Positions 46,820 to 57,699 of a stretch of 64,000 nt of DNA are shown in pieces. The stretch is from positions 1-64,000 of the forward strand of contig JACPPB010000026.1 of assembly GCA_016191205.1 (NCBI GenBank), written 5' to 3'. Every line of letters starts with the position of its first letter. The first letter of the stretch is position 1. The DNA comes from Gammaproteobacteria bacterium. GTDB taxonomy: Bacteria > Pseudomonadota > Gammaproteobacteria > Pseudomonadales > Porticoccaceae. Made by a program: the position numbers and the translations under genes. Under the pieces are notes generated by a model, which worked only from the letters and a program-made list of their open reading frames with translations, did no database searches and had not been told where the DNA came from.

Positions 46820-46848
46820 ATGTTGGGCGCTAGGGCGACAATTTCAAT
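46820..46848 (-). promoter_or_regulatory. Candidate sigma-32 heat-shock promoter of clpB
   Basis: Minus strand ATTGAAA-(N14)-CCCAACAT compared with CTTGAAA-N11-16-CCCCATNT, just upstream of the clpB start. Confidence 0.5.
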
Positions 46849-47016
46849 CACCCCATTCCGTTGGCCCTGCGCAAAATCAACTGCCGCAGCGATACCCGCA
46901 TCGCGCTGGCACCCTTCCCGTCGATGAGCCACACTGTGCCATAGTCCGTGGCTGATCGGGTTCCTGGTACCGGACGGCGGCGTCGGAGAAGTGATTATAA
47001 AGACAAGGCAATCGAT

Positions 47017-47190
47017 ATGGGCGATGTCCTCGCGTTCAAGCCACGCAAACCGCACAAGCTCGGTCTCTGTCAGCATGGCTTCCATGCCTGGGATATCTGC
47101 AAAGAGAAACAATTCGATGTCAAGGCCGGGAAGCTGGTCACCGCGTATCAATGCTCGCGCTGTGGCGCGAAGAAAGTGAAAGCCACCTGA
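47017..47190 (+). CDS. Small conserved hypothetical protein with CxxC-like C-terminus
   Basis: 'MGDVLAFKPRKPHKLGLCQHGFHAWDICKEKQFDVKAGKLVTAYQCSRCGAKKVKAT'. Confidence 0.55.
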   Translation: MGDVLAFKPRKPHKLGLCQHGFHAWDICKEKQFDVKAGKLVTAYQCSRCGAKKVKAT

Positions 47191-47346
47191 AGGCGATGTG
47201 CTGCGCCGCACCGTGCAATTTTTCCGCAATGGCGCCGCGCCCGGCGGTGGTGCCGAAGATCCTGTCCCGCACCACGCCGCGAACCGCCGCATGTGCGGCG
47301 CGGCACGCCGGGATCACGCATGGAACACTGCCGCGGAGAAACTGGA

Positions 47347-47928
47347 ATGCCTTCCCTGCCGTACCGCCGCGAAGGCAATGACCTGCTGATCGAAGTGCGC
47401 CTGAACGCGGTGCGGCAACTGTTCAACACACTCGATCCCTCACCGTTCCACGAAAAGGATCTGGATAGCGCCGCCGAGCACTACCTGGTAAGCGCGGTGG
47501 AGGAATTGCCCGCGGATGCGGCTTTCAAAGTGGTGATTCACCTGCCGGCGACAGAACTGGCCACCGGGCAGGCCCGGCAGCTGCCGGAAGCCATCCACAA
47601 CTATTTCGCGTGGCAGGCGAGCGAAGCCCGGCGGCGCTTGCGCGGTCACTTGCGCGAGGCCCGGGACGCACTCGTTATGGGCGCGCTTTTTCTCGCCCTC
47701 TGCGTGACGATCAGCACCTTTGTCGGTAGCCACTTGGCAGGATTGTTGGCCGACTTCCTTCGCGAAGGCACCCTGATCATCGGCTGGGTGGCGCTGTGGC
47801 GGCCGGTGGATCTCTTTCTGTACGCCTGGCGTCCGCTGCGGCGCCAGCGGCGCAATCTGGAGCGCATCGCCGGCGCGCCCGTGGAACTGCGGTCGGACGA
47901 CCGGCTGAGCGTCAGAACATCGAGCTAA
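47347..47928 (+). CDS. Hypothetical membrane protein, two predicted TM helices
   Basis: Open frame with hydrophobic segments 'ALVMGALFLALCVTISTFVGSHLAG' and 'LIIGWVALWRPVDLFLYAW'. Confidence 0.6.
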   Translation: MPSLPYRREGNDLLIEVRLNAVRQLFNTLDPSPFHEKDLDSAAEHYLVSAVEELPADAAFKVVIHLPATELATGQARQLPEAIHNYFAWQASEARRRLRGHLREARDALVMGALFLALCVTISTFVGSHLAGLLADFLREGTLIIGWVALWRPVDLFLYAWRPLRRQRRNLERIAGAPVELRSDDRLSVRTSS

Positions 47929-48737
47929 GAGGCAGGGGCGAGCACGGCGTCCGGCGTCGGCAGCCTCATACGCCAGTCGCCTCGCTTCCCTCGATAGACC
48001 CAACCGCGCACTTCGACCGCCCGCCCGCGCCAGGCGGCGAGCATCTGTCGTTCCCAGTACTGCTGGTGTTCAGGGTAGATCACGGCGCGGAAACCGCCCT
48101 CGAACTCGATCCACCAGGTAGCGCCGAACAGAACCCGCTCGACCCGCCCGCGGACCCGCTGATAACCGCCGTGCGTGATCGCCGTGCTGGCCGTCGGACC
48201 CGCTGCGGACGGACTCCACAAGCCGAGATGTGCCGTGCGCGCAGTGCGCTCGGCGGCGCTCAGACACTCCGTCAAGGCCATATTGGGCGGTATGACCACC
48301 TGATAGGCGAGACCCTGACGCAGCAATTCCAGTTCGAGGTTGCGCCCATCGCTGCTGACATGGGCGAGCAGGCGGCCGTAGTGGTCAAGCCGTTCGAGAT
48401 CGACATGCAGGGTGACGGCGGCAACCGTGCGGCCGGTGCGATGATCGGCGCCGAGCAACTGTTCGAGCGCCGCCTTGGCAGTGCGCGCCAGCGGCTCAGC
48501 GGGCGCGCCCTCATGACCGAGTTCCGGGGCATTGATCCCCAGCATCCGCACATGGCGCCCGTCGGCAAGTACCAGGGTATCGCCGTCGATCACCCGCGCC
48601 ACCCGGGCCGTCTCGCCGGGCCCGGGCAGCTCGCACGCCGCTGCGTCCGCGCGGCTCGGACCGGCTGCCAACACCATGGCGACCACAACGAAAAACGCGC
48701 CCGAGGAAAATTCCCCGAGCGCGCCGCGAACGTTCAT
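47925..48737 (-). CDS. Thermonuclease (SNase)-family protein, secreted
   Basis: Signal peptide; 'ARVARVIDGDTLVLADGRHVRMLGINAPELGHEG', 'YGRLLAHVSSDGRNLELELLRQGLAYQVV'. Confidence 0.85.
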   Translation of the reverse strand: MNVRGALGEFSSGAFFVVVAMVLAAGPSRADAAACELPGPGETARVARVIDGDTLVLADGRHVRMLGINAPELGHEGAPAEPLARTAKAALEQLLGADHRTGRTVAAVTLHVDLERLDHYGRLLAHVSSDGRNLELELLRQGLAYQVVIPPNMALTECLSAAERTARTAHLGLWSPSAAGPTASTAITHGGYQRVRGRVERVLFGATWWIEFEGGFRAVIYPEHQQYWERQMLAAWRGRAVEVRGWVYRGKRGDWRMRLPTPDAVLAPAS

Positions 48738-48751
48738 CTGATTTGGTAGGG

Positions 48752-48964
48752 CTATTTTGCCGCCGTGACACCGAAGCGCTTGTTGAAGCGATCGATACGA
48801 CCACCGGCATCGGCACTCTTCTGCTTGCCCGTATAGAACGGGTGGCAGGCCGAGCACACATCGAGATGGATATTCTCGGTGGACGTGGAGCCGACCACGA
48901 CCACGTTGCCGCAACTGCACGTCGCGGTGAGCTTGCCGTAAGGGGGATGAATTTCTGCTTTCAT
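48752..48964 (-). CDS. rpmE: 50S ribosomal protein L31 (Zn-binding C+ form)
   Basis: '[65 protein letters not shown]'. Confidence 0.96.
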   Translation of the reverse strand: MKAEIHPPYGKLTATCSCGNVVVVGSTSTENIHLDVCSACHPFYTGKQKSADAGGRIDRFNKRFGVTAAK

Positions 48965-49140
48965 GGGATTGTCTCTCGGACGTGACTTGCGTGCCGCCAC
49001 CCGGTCAATTACCTTGCCGCACCGGGTACCGCGCGCTCCGTGCCTGTGGGAGGGCGCATACTACCAGAAAGCGACTTTCGTTCAAGGCGCAAGCTGGCGC
49101 TCAAGGCGCAAGCCCGTCACGCATCAGGCAAACTCCGCGC

Positions 49141-51336
49141 ATGGCTCCACCCTTTTGCTATCGAATTGCGGTTCCCTCGCCGTTGCGGCGCCTGTTCGAT
49201 TACCTGCCTCCGGCAACCCCTGGTGACACCCTCAAGCCCGGCACCCGGGTACGGGTACCATTCGGAAAACGCGAGCTGACCGGGTTGATCATCGCAACGG
49301 CACACGCCAGCGAGCTGGCCGTGGCGCAGTTACGGTCTGTCACCGCGGTGCTGGATTCCGAACCCCTGCTCCCCGATGAACTGCTGACCCTCGCGCTCTG
49401 GGCCGCCGACTATTACCAGTGCCCCATCGGGGAGGCGCTCGCCGCGATTCTGCCGGGGCCGCTGCGCCACGGCGAGCCGCTCCCGGAGACCGGCACTTGG
49501 CACTGGCAACTCAGCCCCCGCGCGCTGGGACTGCCGGACACCGCGCTGGCACGTGCACCGCGCCGACAACAATTGTTGGCACTGCTGCGGGACGGGCCAC
49601 GTTCGGCGGCATACCTGAAAAGCGCGGGTATTCCGGCCACGGCGATCCGCGCCCTCGCCGATGACGGCCTGATCGAGCGCGTGCGCACTCACCCGGCGAC
49701 CGCGCCGGTGGCAGACGTGCTGCTCGCCGAAACACCGCCATCCCTGCATCCCGATCAGACACGCGCCCTCGCCGCCATCGCGCTGCACGGCTATCACGCC
49801 TACCTGCTGCACGGCGACACCGGGACCGGCAAGACCGAGGTTTATCTGCGCGCCATCGCGCAGGTGCTCCGCCAGGGACGCCAGGCGCTGGTGCTGGTGC
49901 CCGAGATCGGCCTGACACCCCAAACACTATCGCGGTTCAAGCAGCGCTTTCATTGCACGATCGCGGTGCTGCATTCCGGGCTCAGCGGCGGCGAGCGCGC
50001 CCGCGCCTGGGCGCAGGCCCGCGACGGCAGCGCCGGCATTGTGATCGGCACCCGCTCGGCGGTGTTCGTGCCCCTGCGCGCGCCGGGCATCCTCATCGTC
50101 GATGAGGAGCACGATCTCTCGTTCAAACAACAGGACGGCTTTCGCTATTCGGCTCGCGATGTCGCGGTCATGCGCGCGCGCAGCGCGGATATTCCCCTCG
50201 TGCTGGGCTCGGCCACACCTTCGCTGGAAAGCTTCCACAACGCCCGTGCCGGTCGCTACCGCCTGCTGCGGCTGAGCGGGCGGCCCGGCGATCGGGCCGC
50301 GCCGGATTGGCAACTGCTGGATCTGCGGCGCGGGCGACTGAACGAAGGTATTTCCGCGCCCGCGGTCCAGGCCATCGGCACGGCACTCGCGGGCGGCCAC
50401 CAGGTGCTGGTCTTCATCAATCGTCGCGGCTACGCAGCCGCGCTGCTCTGCCACGATTGTGCGTGGATCGCGCGCTGTCCCCACTGTGAAACCCGGCTCA
50501 CCGTCCACATGACCTCGCGGCGGCTCATCTGCCACCACTGTGAATTCCGCCGGTCGCTGCCGGCGCTGTGTCCAGGCTGTGCCAGCGCCAACCTCCAACC
50601 GCTGGGTCAGGGCACGGAAAAAACCGAGCTGATCCTGGAAAATCTGTTTCCCGGCGTGCCCGTCATGCGCGTCGACCGGGATTCGACCCGGCGCAAAAAT
50701 GCCTTGAACGAACTGTTCGACCGGCTCCACGAAGGCGCTCCCTGCATCCTGGTGGGCACGCAAATGCTCGCCAAGGGGCATCATTTCCCGGGAGTCACGC
50801 TGGCGGTGATCCTCAGCGCCGACGACGGTCTGATGAGCCCGGATTTTCGCGGCGGCGAGCGCATGGGGCAGTTGCTGACCCAAGTGGCGGGCCGCGCCGG
50901 GCGCGGCGAGCATCCCGGCACCGTGCTCGTGCAGAGTCACTACTGCGACCATCCGCTGATCGCGACCCTGATGCGGCAGGGCTATAGCGCGTTTGCCGAG
51001 CAACTGCTGGAGGAACGCGCTGCCACGGGAATGCCGCCCTTTCGCGCGCTCGCCCTGCTGCGGGCCGAAGCGCGCGATCCCCGCCATGCCGAAGCGCTGT
51101 TGACGGCAGCGCGGCAGGCGGGAGAAGCACTGGGTCAGCCGGTATATTTTCTGGGCCCACTGCCGGCGCCGCTGGAAAAGCGCGGGGGTCGCTACCGCTT
51201 TCAGCTCAGTCTCAACGCCGGCAACCGGGCCACGCTCCAGCGGTTGCTGACGCCGCTGGCGCTGTTGCTGGAGACCCTGCCCGCGGCGCGCGGGGTGCGC
51301 TGGAGCATCGACATGGATCCCCAGGAAATGCTGTGA
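49141..51336 (+). CDS. priA: Primosomal protein N' (replication restart helicase)
   Basis: 'PLRRLFDYLPP', 'LLHGDTGTGKTEVYLRAIAQ', 'DEEHDLSFKQQDGFRYSARDVAVMRA', Zn-binding Cys pairs 'CHDCAWIARCPHCETRLT...CHHCEFRRSLPALCPGC'. Confidence 0.96.
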   Translation: MAPPFCYRIAVPSPLRRLFDYLPPATPGDTLKPGTRVRVPFGKRELTGLIIATAHASELAVAQLRSVTAVLDSEPLLPDELLTLALWAADYYQCPIGEALAAILPGPLRHGEPLPETGTWHWQLSPRALGLPDTALARAPRRQQLLALLRDGPRSAAYLKSAGIPATAIRALADDGLIERVRTHPATAPVADVLLAETPPSLHPDQTRALAAIALHGYHAYLLHGDTGTGKTEVYLRAIAQVLRQGRQALVLVPEIGLTPQTLSRFKQRFHCTIAVLHSGLSGGERARAWAQARDGSAGIVIGTRSAVFVPLRAPGILIVDEEHDLSFKQQDGFRYSARDVAVMRARSADIPLVLGSATPSLESFHNARAGRYRLLRLSGRPGDRAAPDWQLLDLRRGRLNEGISAPAVQAIGTALAGGHQVLVFINRRGYAAALLCHDCAWIARCPHCETRLTVHMTSRRLICHHCEFRRSLPALCPGCASANLQPLGQGTEKTELILENLFPGVPVMRVDRDSTRRKNALNELFDRLHEGAPCILVGTQMLAKGHHFPGVTLAVILSADDGLMSPDFRGGERMGQLLTQVAGRAGRGEHPGTVLVQSHYCDHPLIATLMRQGYSAFAEQLLEERAATGMPPFRALALLRAEARDPRHAEALLTAARQAGEALGQPVYFLGPLPAPLEKRGGRYRFQLSLNAGNRATLQRLLTPLALLLETLPAARGVRWSIDMDPQEML

Positions 51337-51383
51337 GTCCGGCTGCGCAAATCAGCGCACTCAAACAGCCGGATAACGCCAGA

Positions 51384-52775
51384 TTATTTGCCTTTGTGGA
51401 AACTGAACGCGCGCCGCTTCTTCGCAATTTGGCGCGGCGTCAATTCATTCTTGCGGCCGGCGAAGGGGTTCACCGTGGATTTCAGCTCGATGCGCACCGG
51501 CGTGCCGTGCAGATCCAGTTCGCGCCGATAGGTTTTTTCGAGGTAGCGGACATAGTGGTCCGGCAGGGCTTCGACCTGATTGCCGTGAATCACGATCAGC
51601 GGCGGATTGCGTCCGCCCGGATGGGCGAAGCGCGGCTTGACGCGGCGCCCGCGCACCATCGGCGGCGGGTGGGTCGCCACCGCATCCTTGAGAATGCGCG
51701 TCAGGCGATTGGTGCTGTATTTGTCGGTGGCGGCCGCATGGGCCTTCTGGATCGAGGGATACAGATTGCCCACGGCGCTGCCGTGCAGCGCGGAAATGAA
51801 ATGGATATCGACAAAATCGGCGAAGCGCAGGCGGCGCTCCAGTTCGCGTTTCACCCAGTCGCGCTGATCCACCTCGAGTCCGTCCCACTTGTTGACCGCG
51901 ATGACGAGGGCACGGCCCGCCTCGATGCAATAGCCCAGCAGGTGTAGATCCTGATCGACCAGTCCCTCGCTGGCGTCGACCATCAGGATGGTGACATGGG
52001 CATCGTCGATGGCTTTCAGGGTTTTCACGATGGAAAATTTCTCCACCGCCTGATCGATGCTCTTGCGGCGCCGGACACCGGCGGTATCGATCAGGGTATA
52101 GGCCCGACCGCCGCGCTCGTAGTCGATATAGATGCTGTCGCGCGTGGTGCCGGGCTGGTCGAACACCACGACCCGCTCTTCGCCGAGCAGGCGGTTCACC
52201 AGGGTGGACTTGCCGACATTCGGCCGCCCCACCACCGCCACCCGGATGCTGGACGCCGCGATCGGGAGCGCATCCGGCGGCGTCTCCGGCAGCGCGGCCA
52301 TTACCGCGGTCAGCAACGCATTGACGCCCCGCCCCTGGGTAGCGGTCACCGGAAACACCTGTGCGAAACCGAGGCGATGGAACTCGGCCAGTACTACATC
52401 GGGATTGGTGCCGTCGATCTTGTTGGCGGCGAGAAACACCGTGGCGGAACGCTGGCGCAGGCGACGCGCCACGTCTTCATCGATGCCGGTCAGGCCATCG
52501 TGGCTGTCCACCATGAAAATGATGACATCGGCTTCGTCCACGGCGCGAAACGACTGCTCCGCCATGGCGCTGTCGATGCCTTCCTCACGGCCGGTGATAC
52601 CGCCGGTATCGATCACCACGAACCGGCGACCGGCGAAATGCGCCTCGCCGTACTGGCGATCGCGGGTCAGCCCGGGAAAATCGGCAACCAGCGCCTCGCG
52701 CGAACGCGTCAGTCGGTTGAAAAGGGTTGATTTGCCGACGTTGGGACGGCCTACCAGAGCGACGACGGGGAGCAT
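51384..52775 (-). CDS. der: Ribosome biogenesis GTPase Der (EngA)
   Basis: Tandem G domains 'VGRPNVGKSTLFNRLT' and 'VGRPNVGKSTLVNRLLG'. Confidence 0.97.
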   Translation of the reverse strand: MLPVVALVGRPNVGKSTLFNRLTRSREALVADFPGLTRDRQYGEAHFAGRRFVVIDTGGITGREEGIDSAMAEQSFRAVDEADVIIFMVDSHDGLTGIDEDVARRLRQRSATVFLAANKIDGTNPDVVLAEFHRLGFAQVFPVTATQGRGVNALLTAVMAALPETPPDALPIAASSIRVAVVGRPNVGKSTLVNRLLGEERVVVFDQPGTTRDSIYIDYERGGRAYTLIDTAGVRRRKSIDQAVEKFSIVKTLKAIDDAHVTILMVDASEGLVDQDLHLLGYCIEAGRALVIAVNKWDGLEVDQRDWVKRELERRLRFADFVDIHFISALHGSAVGNLYPSIQKAHAAATDKYSTNRLTRILKDAVATHPPPMVRGRRVKPRFAHPGGRNPPLIVIHGNQVEALPDHYVRYLEKTYRRELDLHGTPVRIELKSTVNPFAGRKNELTPRQIAKKRRAFSFHKGK

Positions 52776-52846
52776 GATTCAGGACAGAATGCGGCGCCCG
52801 GGGCGCGGACGTCGCATTCTACTCCTTACCCGGTCGCCGCGCCCGT

Positions 52847-54097
52847 TCAGTCCGAGCGCAGCCCATAGGCGGTCAGGTCGCCGCTGTTATCGAGCACATA
52901 GAGCCGCTCGCCATCGCTGGCCAGCGACGTACTGACACCGTCGCCATCCACTTTGACGCGGCCGACGATGCGGCCATCAGCCTGTGACAACAGATGCAGG
53001 TAACCTTCGACATCCGCCACCGCCACCACGTCGCCTATTGCTTGCGGCGCAGTGAGATTGCGCAGCCGCAGGTCGCGGTTGACCCACAGTTCCTGGCCGC
53101 CGGTAGCGCGCAGCGCGATCACCTGATCTTCGGCGCCGACGACGTAGAGCTGGTTGGTGCCGAGCGACGGGGCGCGATGACTCGACGCATCGCGTGCCCA
53201 GAGTTCGCGTCCGGTGCCCCGACTATAGGCCGCGACGCGGCCCTGGTAACTGACCGCGTACAGGATGTCGCCACCCAGCACCGCCGTATTCACATCCACC
53301 ATGCGTTCAAGCTCGGTGCGCCCGCTGGGCAGGGCGACACGCGCCTCCCACACGACCGTACCGCTGGCGGCGTCGAACGCCACCAGCTTGCCATTGGCGA
53401 AGCCGACGACCGCCATCGTCTCCGCCATCACGGGCGCCGCCGTGGCGCGCAGGGTAAGCAGCGGGCGATCGCCCTCGTAGATCCACAGCTGTTTTCCGGT
53501 CTGCACCGAAAATCCGAGCACCTTGGCGTCCTGCGTCTGTACCACCACCACATCGGCGTTGGCCGCCGGCGGCGCGAGCATCTCGCTGGACAGCGCCACG
53601 CGCCAGGCTTCTTCACCGCTGTCCGCGCGCAGGGCAACCAGATCGCCTTCGACCGTACCGACCAGCACCAGGCCGCCGCCCACCCCGACACCGCCGGTCA
53701 GCGGCATGTCGATATCGGTGCGCCAGCGACGCTCGCCCTTGGCGGCATCAGCCGCCATCACTCGACCATCCCGACTCGCGGCATAGACCACGCCATCGAC
53801 GACGACCGGGACCAGGGTGGCATCCTGCGGCTCCTGCCCCTTGCCAACCCCGAGACTCCACAGGCGCTTGAGATCAACGCTGGCCTCGATTTTTTTGAGG
53901 TCGTTCGGCTCGCCCGCTTTCTTTTCCTTTTTTTTCTGCTCTTTCTTCTGTTTGTCAGTCAGTTCCTGGGCCTCGCCGGCAGCCGCATCCGCGCCGGTCG
54001 CCACGGGCTCCGCCTCATCCTTGCCCCAGAACTTCAGACTGCTGCAGCCGGACAGGAGCAGCGCTGCGAGCGTCAACGATACGAAAATCCGCTTCAC
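52847..54097 (-). CDS. bamB: Outer-membrane assembly lipoprotein BamB
   Basis: Lipobox 'LLSGC'; PQQ-like beta-propeller repeats; operon context. Confidence 0.93.
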   Translation of the reverse strand: MKRIFVSLTLAALLLSGCSSLKFWGKDEAEPVATGADAAAGEAQELTDKQKKEQKKKEKKAGEPNDLKKIEASVDLKRLWSLGVGKGQEPQDATLVPVVVDGVVYAASRDGRVMAADAAKGERRWRTDIDMPLTGGVGVGGGLVLVGTVEGDLVALRADSGEEAWRVALSSEMLAPPAANADVVVVQTQDAKVLGFSVQTGKQLWIYEGDRPLLTLRATAAPVMAETMAVVGFANGKLVAFDAASGTVVWEARVALPSGRTELERMVDVNTAVLGGDILYAVSYQGRVAAYSRGTGRELWARDASSHRAPSLGTNQLYVVGAEDQVIALRATGGQELWVNRDLRLRNLTAPQAIGDVVAVADVEGYLHLLSQADGRIVGRVKVDGDGVSTSLASDGERLYVLDNSGDLTAYGLRSD

Positions 54098-54795
54098 GGC
54101 GTCGCCTCCTGGGCGGCAACCTGCGCGGGTTGCACCTGATTGAGTTTGATTTCGAGCAGGGATTTCAGCACCCCATCGCGGGCATCGAGATGCTCCAGCG
54201 CGGTCTGATAATCGGCGCGCGCAGCATCGGTTTCACCGCGCAGGAACCGGATATCGCCCCGTGCTTCCGCAAATAGCCCAACCATGGCCTCGGGCACCTT
54301 GTTGCCGGGCAGATTGGCATCCGCCATGGACAGGGCTTCGTCGTATTTTTCCTGGGCGGTCAGTACCCTTGCCAGGCGCAGCCGGGCAATCTGGGCAAGC
54401 TCTTTGTCATGACTCTCCTGCATGACCGCCCGCAGCTCCGTGGCGGCGGCATCCAGATCGTCCCGGGCGACCGCCAGCCGCGCGAGCAGCAACCCCGCGA
54501 GCGCGGCGTACTGAGTGCGGCCGTAATCGGTCTTGAGCTTCTGTGCCGCCGCGGCCATGGCATCGAGACGCTTCGGCTCCATATCCTGGAGCGCGGCGCT
54601 GGTGACTCCCGCCATCATTTCCTCATAAATCACGGACGCGGCTTCGGCCGTGCGCGCGCGCGCTCCCTGCCACTGTTGCCAGCCGAACCAGCCCCCGACC
54701 ACCAGCGTGAGCGCCAGCGCCACCGGTGCTCCGTACTGTTTCCACCAGCGCCGCAGCGCATCCAGTTGTTCCTGATCGGCGTGATGATCGGCCAT
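54094..54795 (-). CDS. yfgM: YfgM family ancillary SecYEG translocon subunit
   Basis: 'LDALRRWWKQYGAPVALALTLVVGGWFGWQQWQ', TPR-like remainder; between bamB and hisS. Confidence 0.88.
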   Translation of the reverse strand: MADHHADQEQLDALRRWWKQYGAPVALALTLVVGGWFGWQQWQGARARTAEAASVIYEEMMAGVTSAALQDMEPKRLDAMAAAAQKLKTDYGRTQYAALAGLLLARLAVARDDLDAAATELRAVMQESHDKELAQIARLRLARVLTAQEKYDEALSMADANLPGNKVPEAMVGLFAEARGDIRFLRGETDAARADYQTALEHLDARDGVLKSLLEIKLNQVQPAQVAAQEATP

Positions 54796-54832
54796 GGTTT
54801 GCTCTTGGTTCAGTTGATGTTCAGGTGGAAAG

Positions 54833-56119
54833 TCAGACCGCTGCGCGCGGGCATTCCCGCCGCAACAGCGCGATCAACGCATCCAGGGCCAGCGATTCCT
54901 GGGGCAGGTCCCGACGCAGGTACTTGAGCGTGACACACCCGCTCGCGACTTCATCTTCGCCCAGGATCAGCGCAAACGCCGCGCCACTGCGATCGGCCCG
55001 TTTCATCTGGCTTTTCAGGCTGCCCCCGCCGCAATGGCTCTGGAGGCGCAGGTGCGGCACGGCATCGCGCAACCGCTCGGCGATCTGGAGCGCCGCAACA
55101 CCCACGGCACCCGCCACCACGAAATACGCATCCAGCGGCTGCTCACCGGCACCCTGCGCGACGCCGGCGGCTTCCAGCAGCAGCACCAGACGCTCGAGGC
55201 CGATGCCGAAGCCGATGGCGGGCGTGGCGTCACCGCCGAGCTGCTCGACCAGGCCGTCGTAGCGGCCGCCGGCACAGGCCGTGGCCTGAGCGCCGAGCCG
55301 GTCGCTGACCCACTCGAACACCGTCTTGCCGTAGTAATCGAGGCCCCGCACCAGGCGATTGTTGACGCTGTAGCGGATGCCCGCTGCCTCCAGCAGTGCG
55401 CACAAGCCGGCGAAATGGTCGCGGGACTCGGCATCGAGATAATCCGCCAGCACGGGAGCGTCGCCCAGGATTTCCCGGGTGCGCTCCACCTTGCTGTCGA
55501 GAATGCGCAGCGGATTGGTGTCCAGCCGACGCTGACTGTCGGCGTCGAGTTCGCTCCGATAGCGCTCCAGATAGGCCACCAGTGCCGCGCGATAGGCCGC
55601 GCGGGAAGCGCCGTTGCCCAGTGAATTGAGCTGCAATTCCAGGTGCTCGCGAATACCCAGGCGCCGCCACAGACGCTCGGTCATCGCCAGCATTTCCGCG
55701 TCGATATCGGGGCCCGGCAGTCCGAACACTTCGGCGCCAACCTGGTGAAACTGGCGCAACCGGCCTTTCTGGGGCCGTTCGTGGCGGAACATGGGGCCGC
55801 GGTACCAGAGTCGCTGCACCTGGTTGCGCAGCAACCCGTGCTGGGAGCCGGCGCGCACGCAGCCGGCCGTGCCTTCCGGCCGCAGCGTCACGCTCTCGCC
55901 GTTACGGTCGATGAAGCTGTACATTTCTTTCTCGACGATGTCGGTGACTTCGCCGATGGAACGCCGGAACAGCTCGGTATTCTCGAGCAGCGGAAAGCGG
56001 ATTTCCTGATAGCCATAACCGGTCAGAAGCGCCGCCAGGGTCGCTTCGAGATGCTGCCAGACAGGCGTCTCGCCGGGCAAAATATCGGTCATCCCGCGCA
56101 GGGACTGCATCGCGTTCAA
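54833..56119 (-). CDS. hisS: Histidyl-tRNA synthetase
   Basis: '[62 protein letters not shown]', '[14 protein letters not shown]'. Confidence 0.97.
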   Translation of the reverse strand: MNAMQSLRGMTDILPGETPVWQHLEATLAALLTGYGYQEIRFPLLENTELFRRSIGEVTDIVEKEMYSFIDRNGESVTLRPEGTAGCVRAGSQHGLLRNQVQRLWYRGPMFRHERPQKGRLRQFHQVGAEVFGLPGPDIDAEMLAMTERLWRRLGIREHLELQLNSLGNGASRAAYRAALVAYLERYRSELDADSQRRLDTNPLRILDSKVERTREILGDAPVLADYLDAESRDHFAGLCALLEAAGIRYSVNNRLVRGLDYYGKTVFEWVSDRLGAQATACAGGRYDGLVEQLGGDATPAIGFGIGLERLVLLLEAAGVAQGAGEQPLDAYFVVAGAVGVAALQIAERLRDAVPHLRLQSHCGGGSLKSQMKRADRSGAAFALILGEDEVASGCVTLKYLRRDLPQESLALDALIALLRRECPRAAV

Positions 56120-56133
56120 AAGAGTACCTGGGT

Positions 56134-57246
56134 TCAGCCGCGGGCGATGATGGAGGCGTCCCGCTCGGCGCGCGCGCGGATTGTAGCGCGAATGTGCTGT
56201 TCGAGCTGATCGACGAGATCGGCCTTGTCGAGTTTTTGCAGGACTTTGCCGTGCGCGTACAGCAGATGCCGGGGGGTGCCGCCGGTCAGGCCGATATCGG
56301 CCACCCGCGCCTCCCCGGGACCATTGACGATGCAGCCGATGACGGCGACATCCAGGGGTTCGGTGATGTCTTCCAGACGCTGCTCCAGCGCATTCACGGT
56401 GCTGATGACATCGAAATTCTGCCGCGAGCAGCTCGGACAGGCGATCAGGTTGATGCCCTTGGTGCGCAGGCGCAGACTTTTCAGCAGATCCCAGCCCACT
56501 TTCACCTCTTCCACCGGATCGGCGGCGAGCGAAATACGCAAGGTGTCGCCGATGCCGTCGAGCAACAGCGCGCCGAGCCCGACCGCGGACTTCACCGTTC
56601 CCGCGCGCAGGCCACCGGCCTCGGTGATACCCAGGTGGAGTGGGTTGTCGATTTGACGGGCGATCGCGCGGTAGGCGGCCACCGCCATGAACACATCCGA
56701 AGCCTTGAGGCTCACCTTGAAATTGTGAAAATCGAGACGATCCAGAATGTCGATATGGCGCAGCGCGGACTCCACCAACGCCGCCGGCGTCGGCTCGCCG
56801 TATTTGACTTGCAGATCCTTTTCGAGCGATCCCGCGTTGACGCCGATGCGGATGGGAATGCCGAGATCGCGCGCCTTGCTCACCAGTTCCCGGACCCTTT
56901 CTTCGCGGCCGATATTGCCCGGGTTGATGCGCAGGCAGTCGACACCGAGATCCAGTACGCGCAGGGCAATCCGGTAATCGAAGTGGATATCGGCCACCAG
57001 CGGTACATCGACCTGGCGGCGAATGGCGCCAAAGGCCTCGGCCGCCTCCAGCGACGGCACCGACACCCGCACGATATCGGCGCCGGCACGCGCAATGGCG
57101 TTGATTTGCGCCACCGTGGCGAACACATCCGTGGTTTCGGTGTTGGTCATGCTCTGCACCGAAATCGGCGCATCGCCCCCGACCGGGACTTTTCCCACCA
57201 GAATCTGTCGCGTGCGTCGCCGCGCTATGGGACTGTCACGCTCCAC
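56134..57246 (-). CDS. ispG: 4-hydroxy-3-methylbut-2-enyl diphosphate synthase
   Basis: '[12 protein letters not shown]', '[12 protein letters not shown]', 'INPGNIG', '[11 protein letters not shown]', '[10 protein letters not shown]'. Confidence 0.97.
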   Translation of the reverse strand: MERDSPIARRRTRQILVGKVPVGGDAPISVQSMTNTETTDVFATVAQINAIARAGADIVRVSVPSLEAAEAFGAIRRQVDVPLVADIHFDYRIALRVLDLGVDCLRINPGNIGREERVRELVSKARDLGIPIRIGVNAGSLEKDLQVKYGEPTPAALVESALRHIDILDRLDFHNFKVSLKASDVFMAVAAYRAIARQIDNPLHLGITEAGGLRAGTVKSAVGLGALLLDGIGDTLRISLAADPVEEVKVGWDLLKSLRLRTKGINLIACPSCSRQNFDVISTVNALEQRLEDITEPLDVAVIGCIVNGPGEARVADIGLTGGTPRHLLYAHGKVLQKLDKADLVDQLEQHIRATIRARAERDASIIARG

Positions 57247-57303
57247 GATAGTTACCCACTGCGGTCAACCATTGAGGCCAGACATTCCGTTCGGACATTG
57301 ATG

Positions 57304-57699
57304 TCACTGAAAAACAACCCGCAGCAGCGCACCGAGGACCAGCACCACGACCGCTCCGCCAGCCAGTAGCCAGGCGCGCCGCAGCCCGCGGGCCTGGCGT
57401 TGGTGACGAACCGCACCATCGCTTTCGCTGCGGTGCGCACCGTACTGGACATCCAGGTCGTCGACCAGCGGTTGTGCCGCAATACCCAGCAACGCCGCAT
57501 AGCGGCGCACATAGCCGCGCACGTAAACCGCTTCCGGGAGCTTCGCATAATCGTCGGCTTCGAGCGCTGCGAGCGTTCGCAGGGAGATACAGCTTCCGGC
57601 AGCGATCTGCTCCAGCGTCATGCCGCGCTCGGTACGCGCCATGCGCAACCGGAACCCGGGCAGGGACAATGCGACATCGGCATCACTGGGGTTGGCCAC
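57304..57699 (-). CDS. RodZ-like HTH-TM protein lacking the periplasmic domain
   Basis: 'RLRMARTERGMTLEQIAAGSCISLRTLAALEADDYAKLPEAVYVRGYVRRYAALLGI' (RodZ HTH_25) then single TM at C-terminus; GTG start. Confidence 0.75.
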   Translation of the reverse strand: MANPSDADVALSLPGFRLRMARTERGMTLEQIAAGSCISLRTLAALEADDYAKLPEAVYVRGYVRRYAALLGIAAQPLVDDLDVQYGAHRSESDGAVRHQRQARGLRRAWLLAGGAVVVLVLGALLRVVFQ

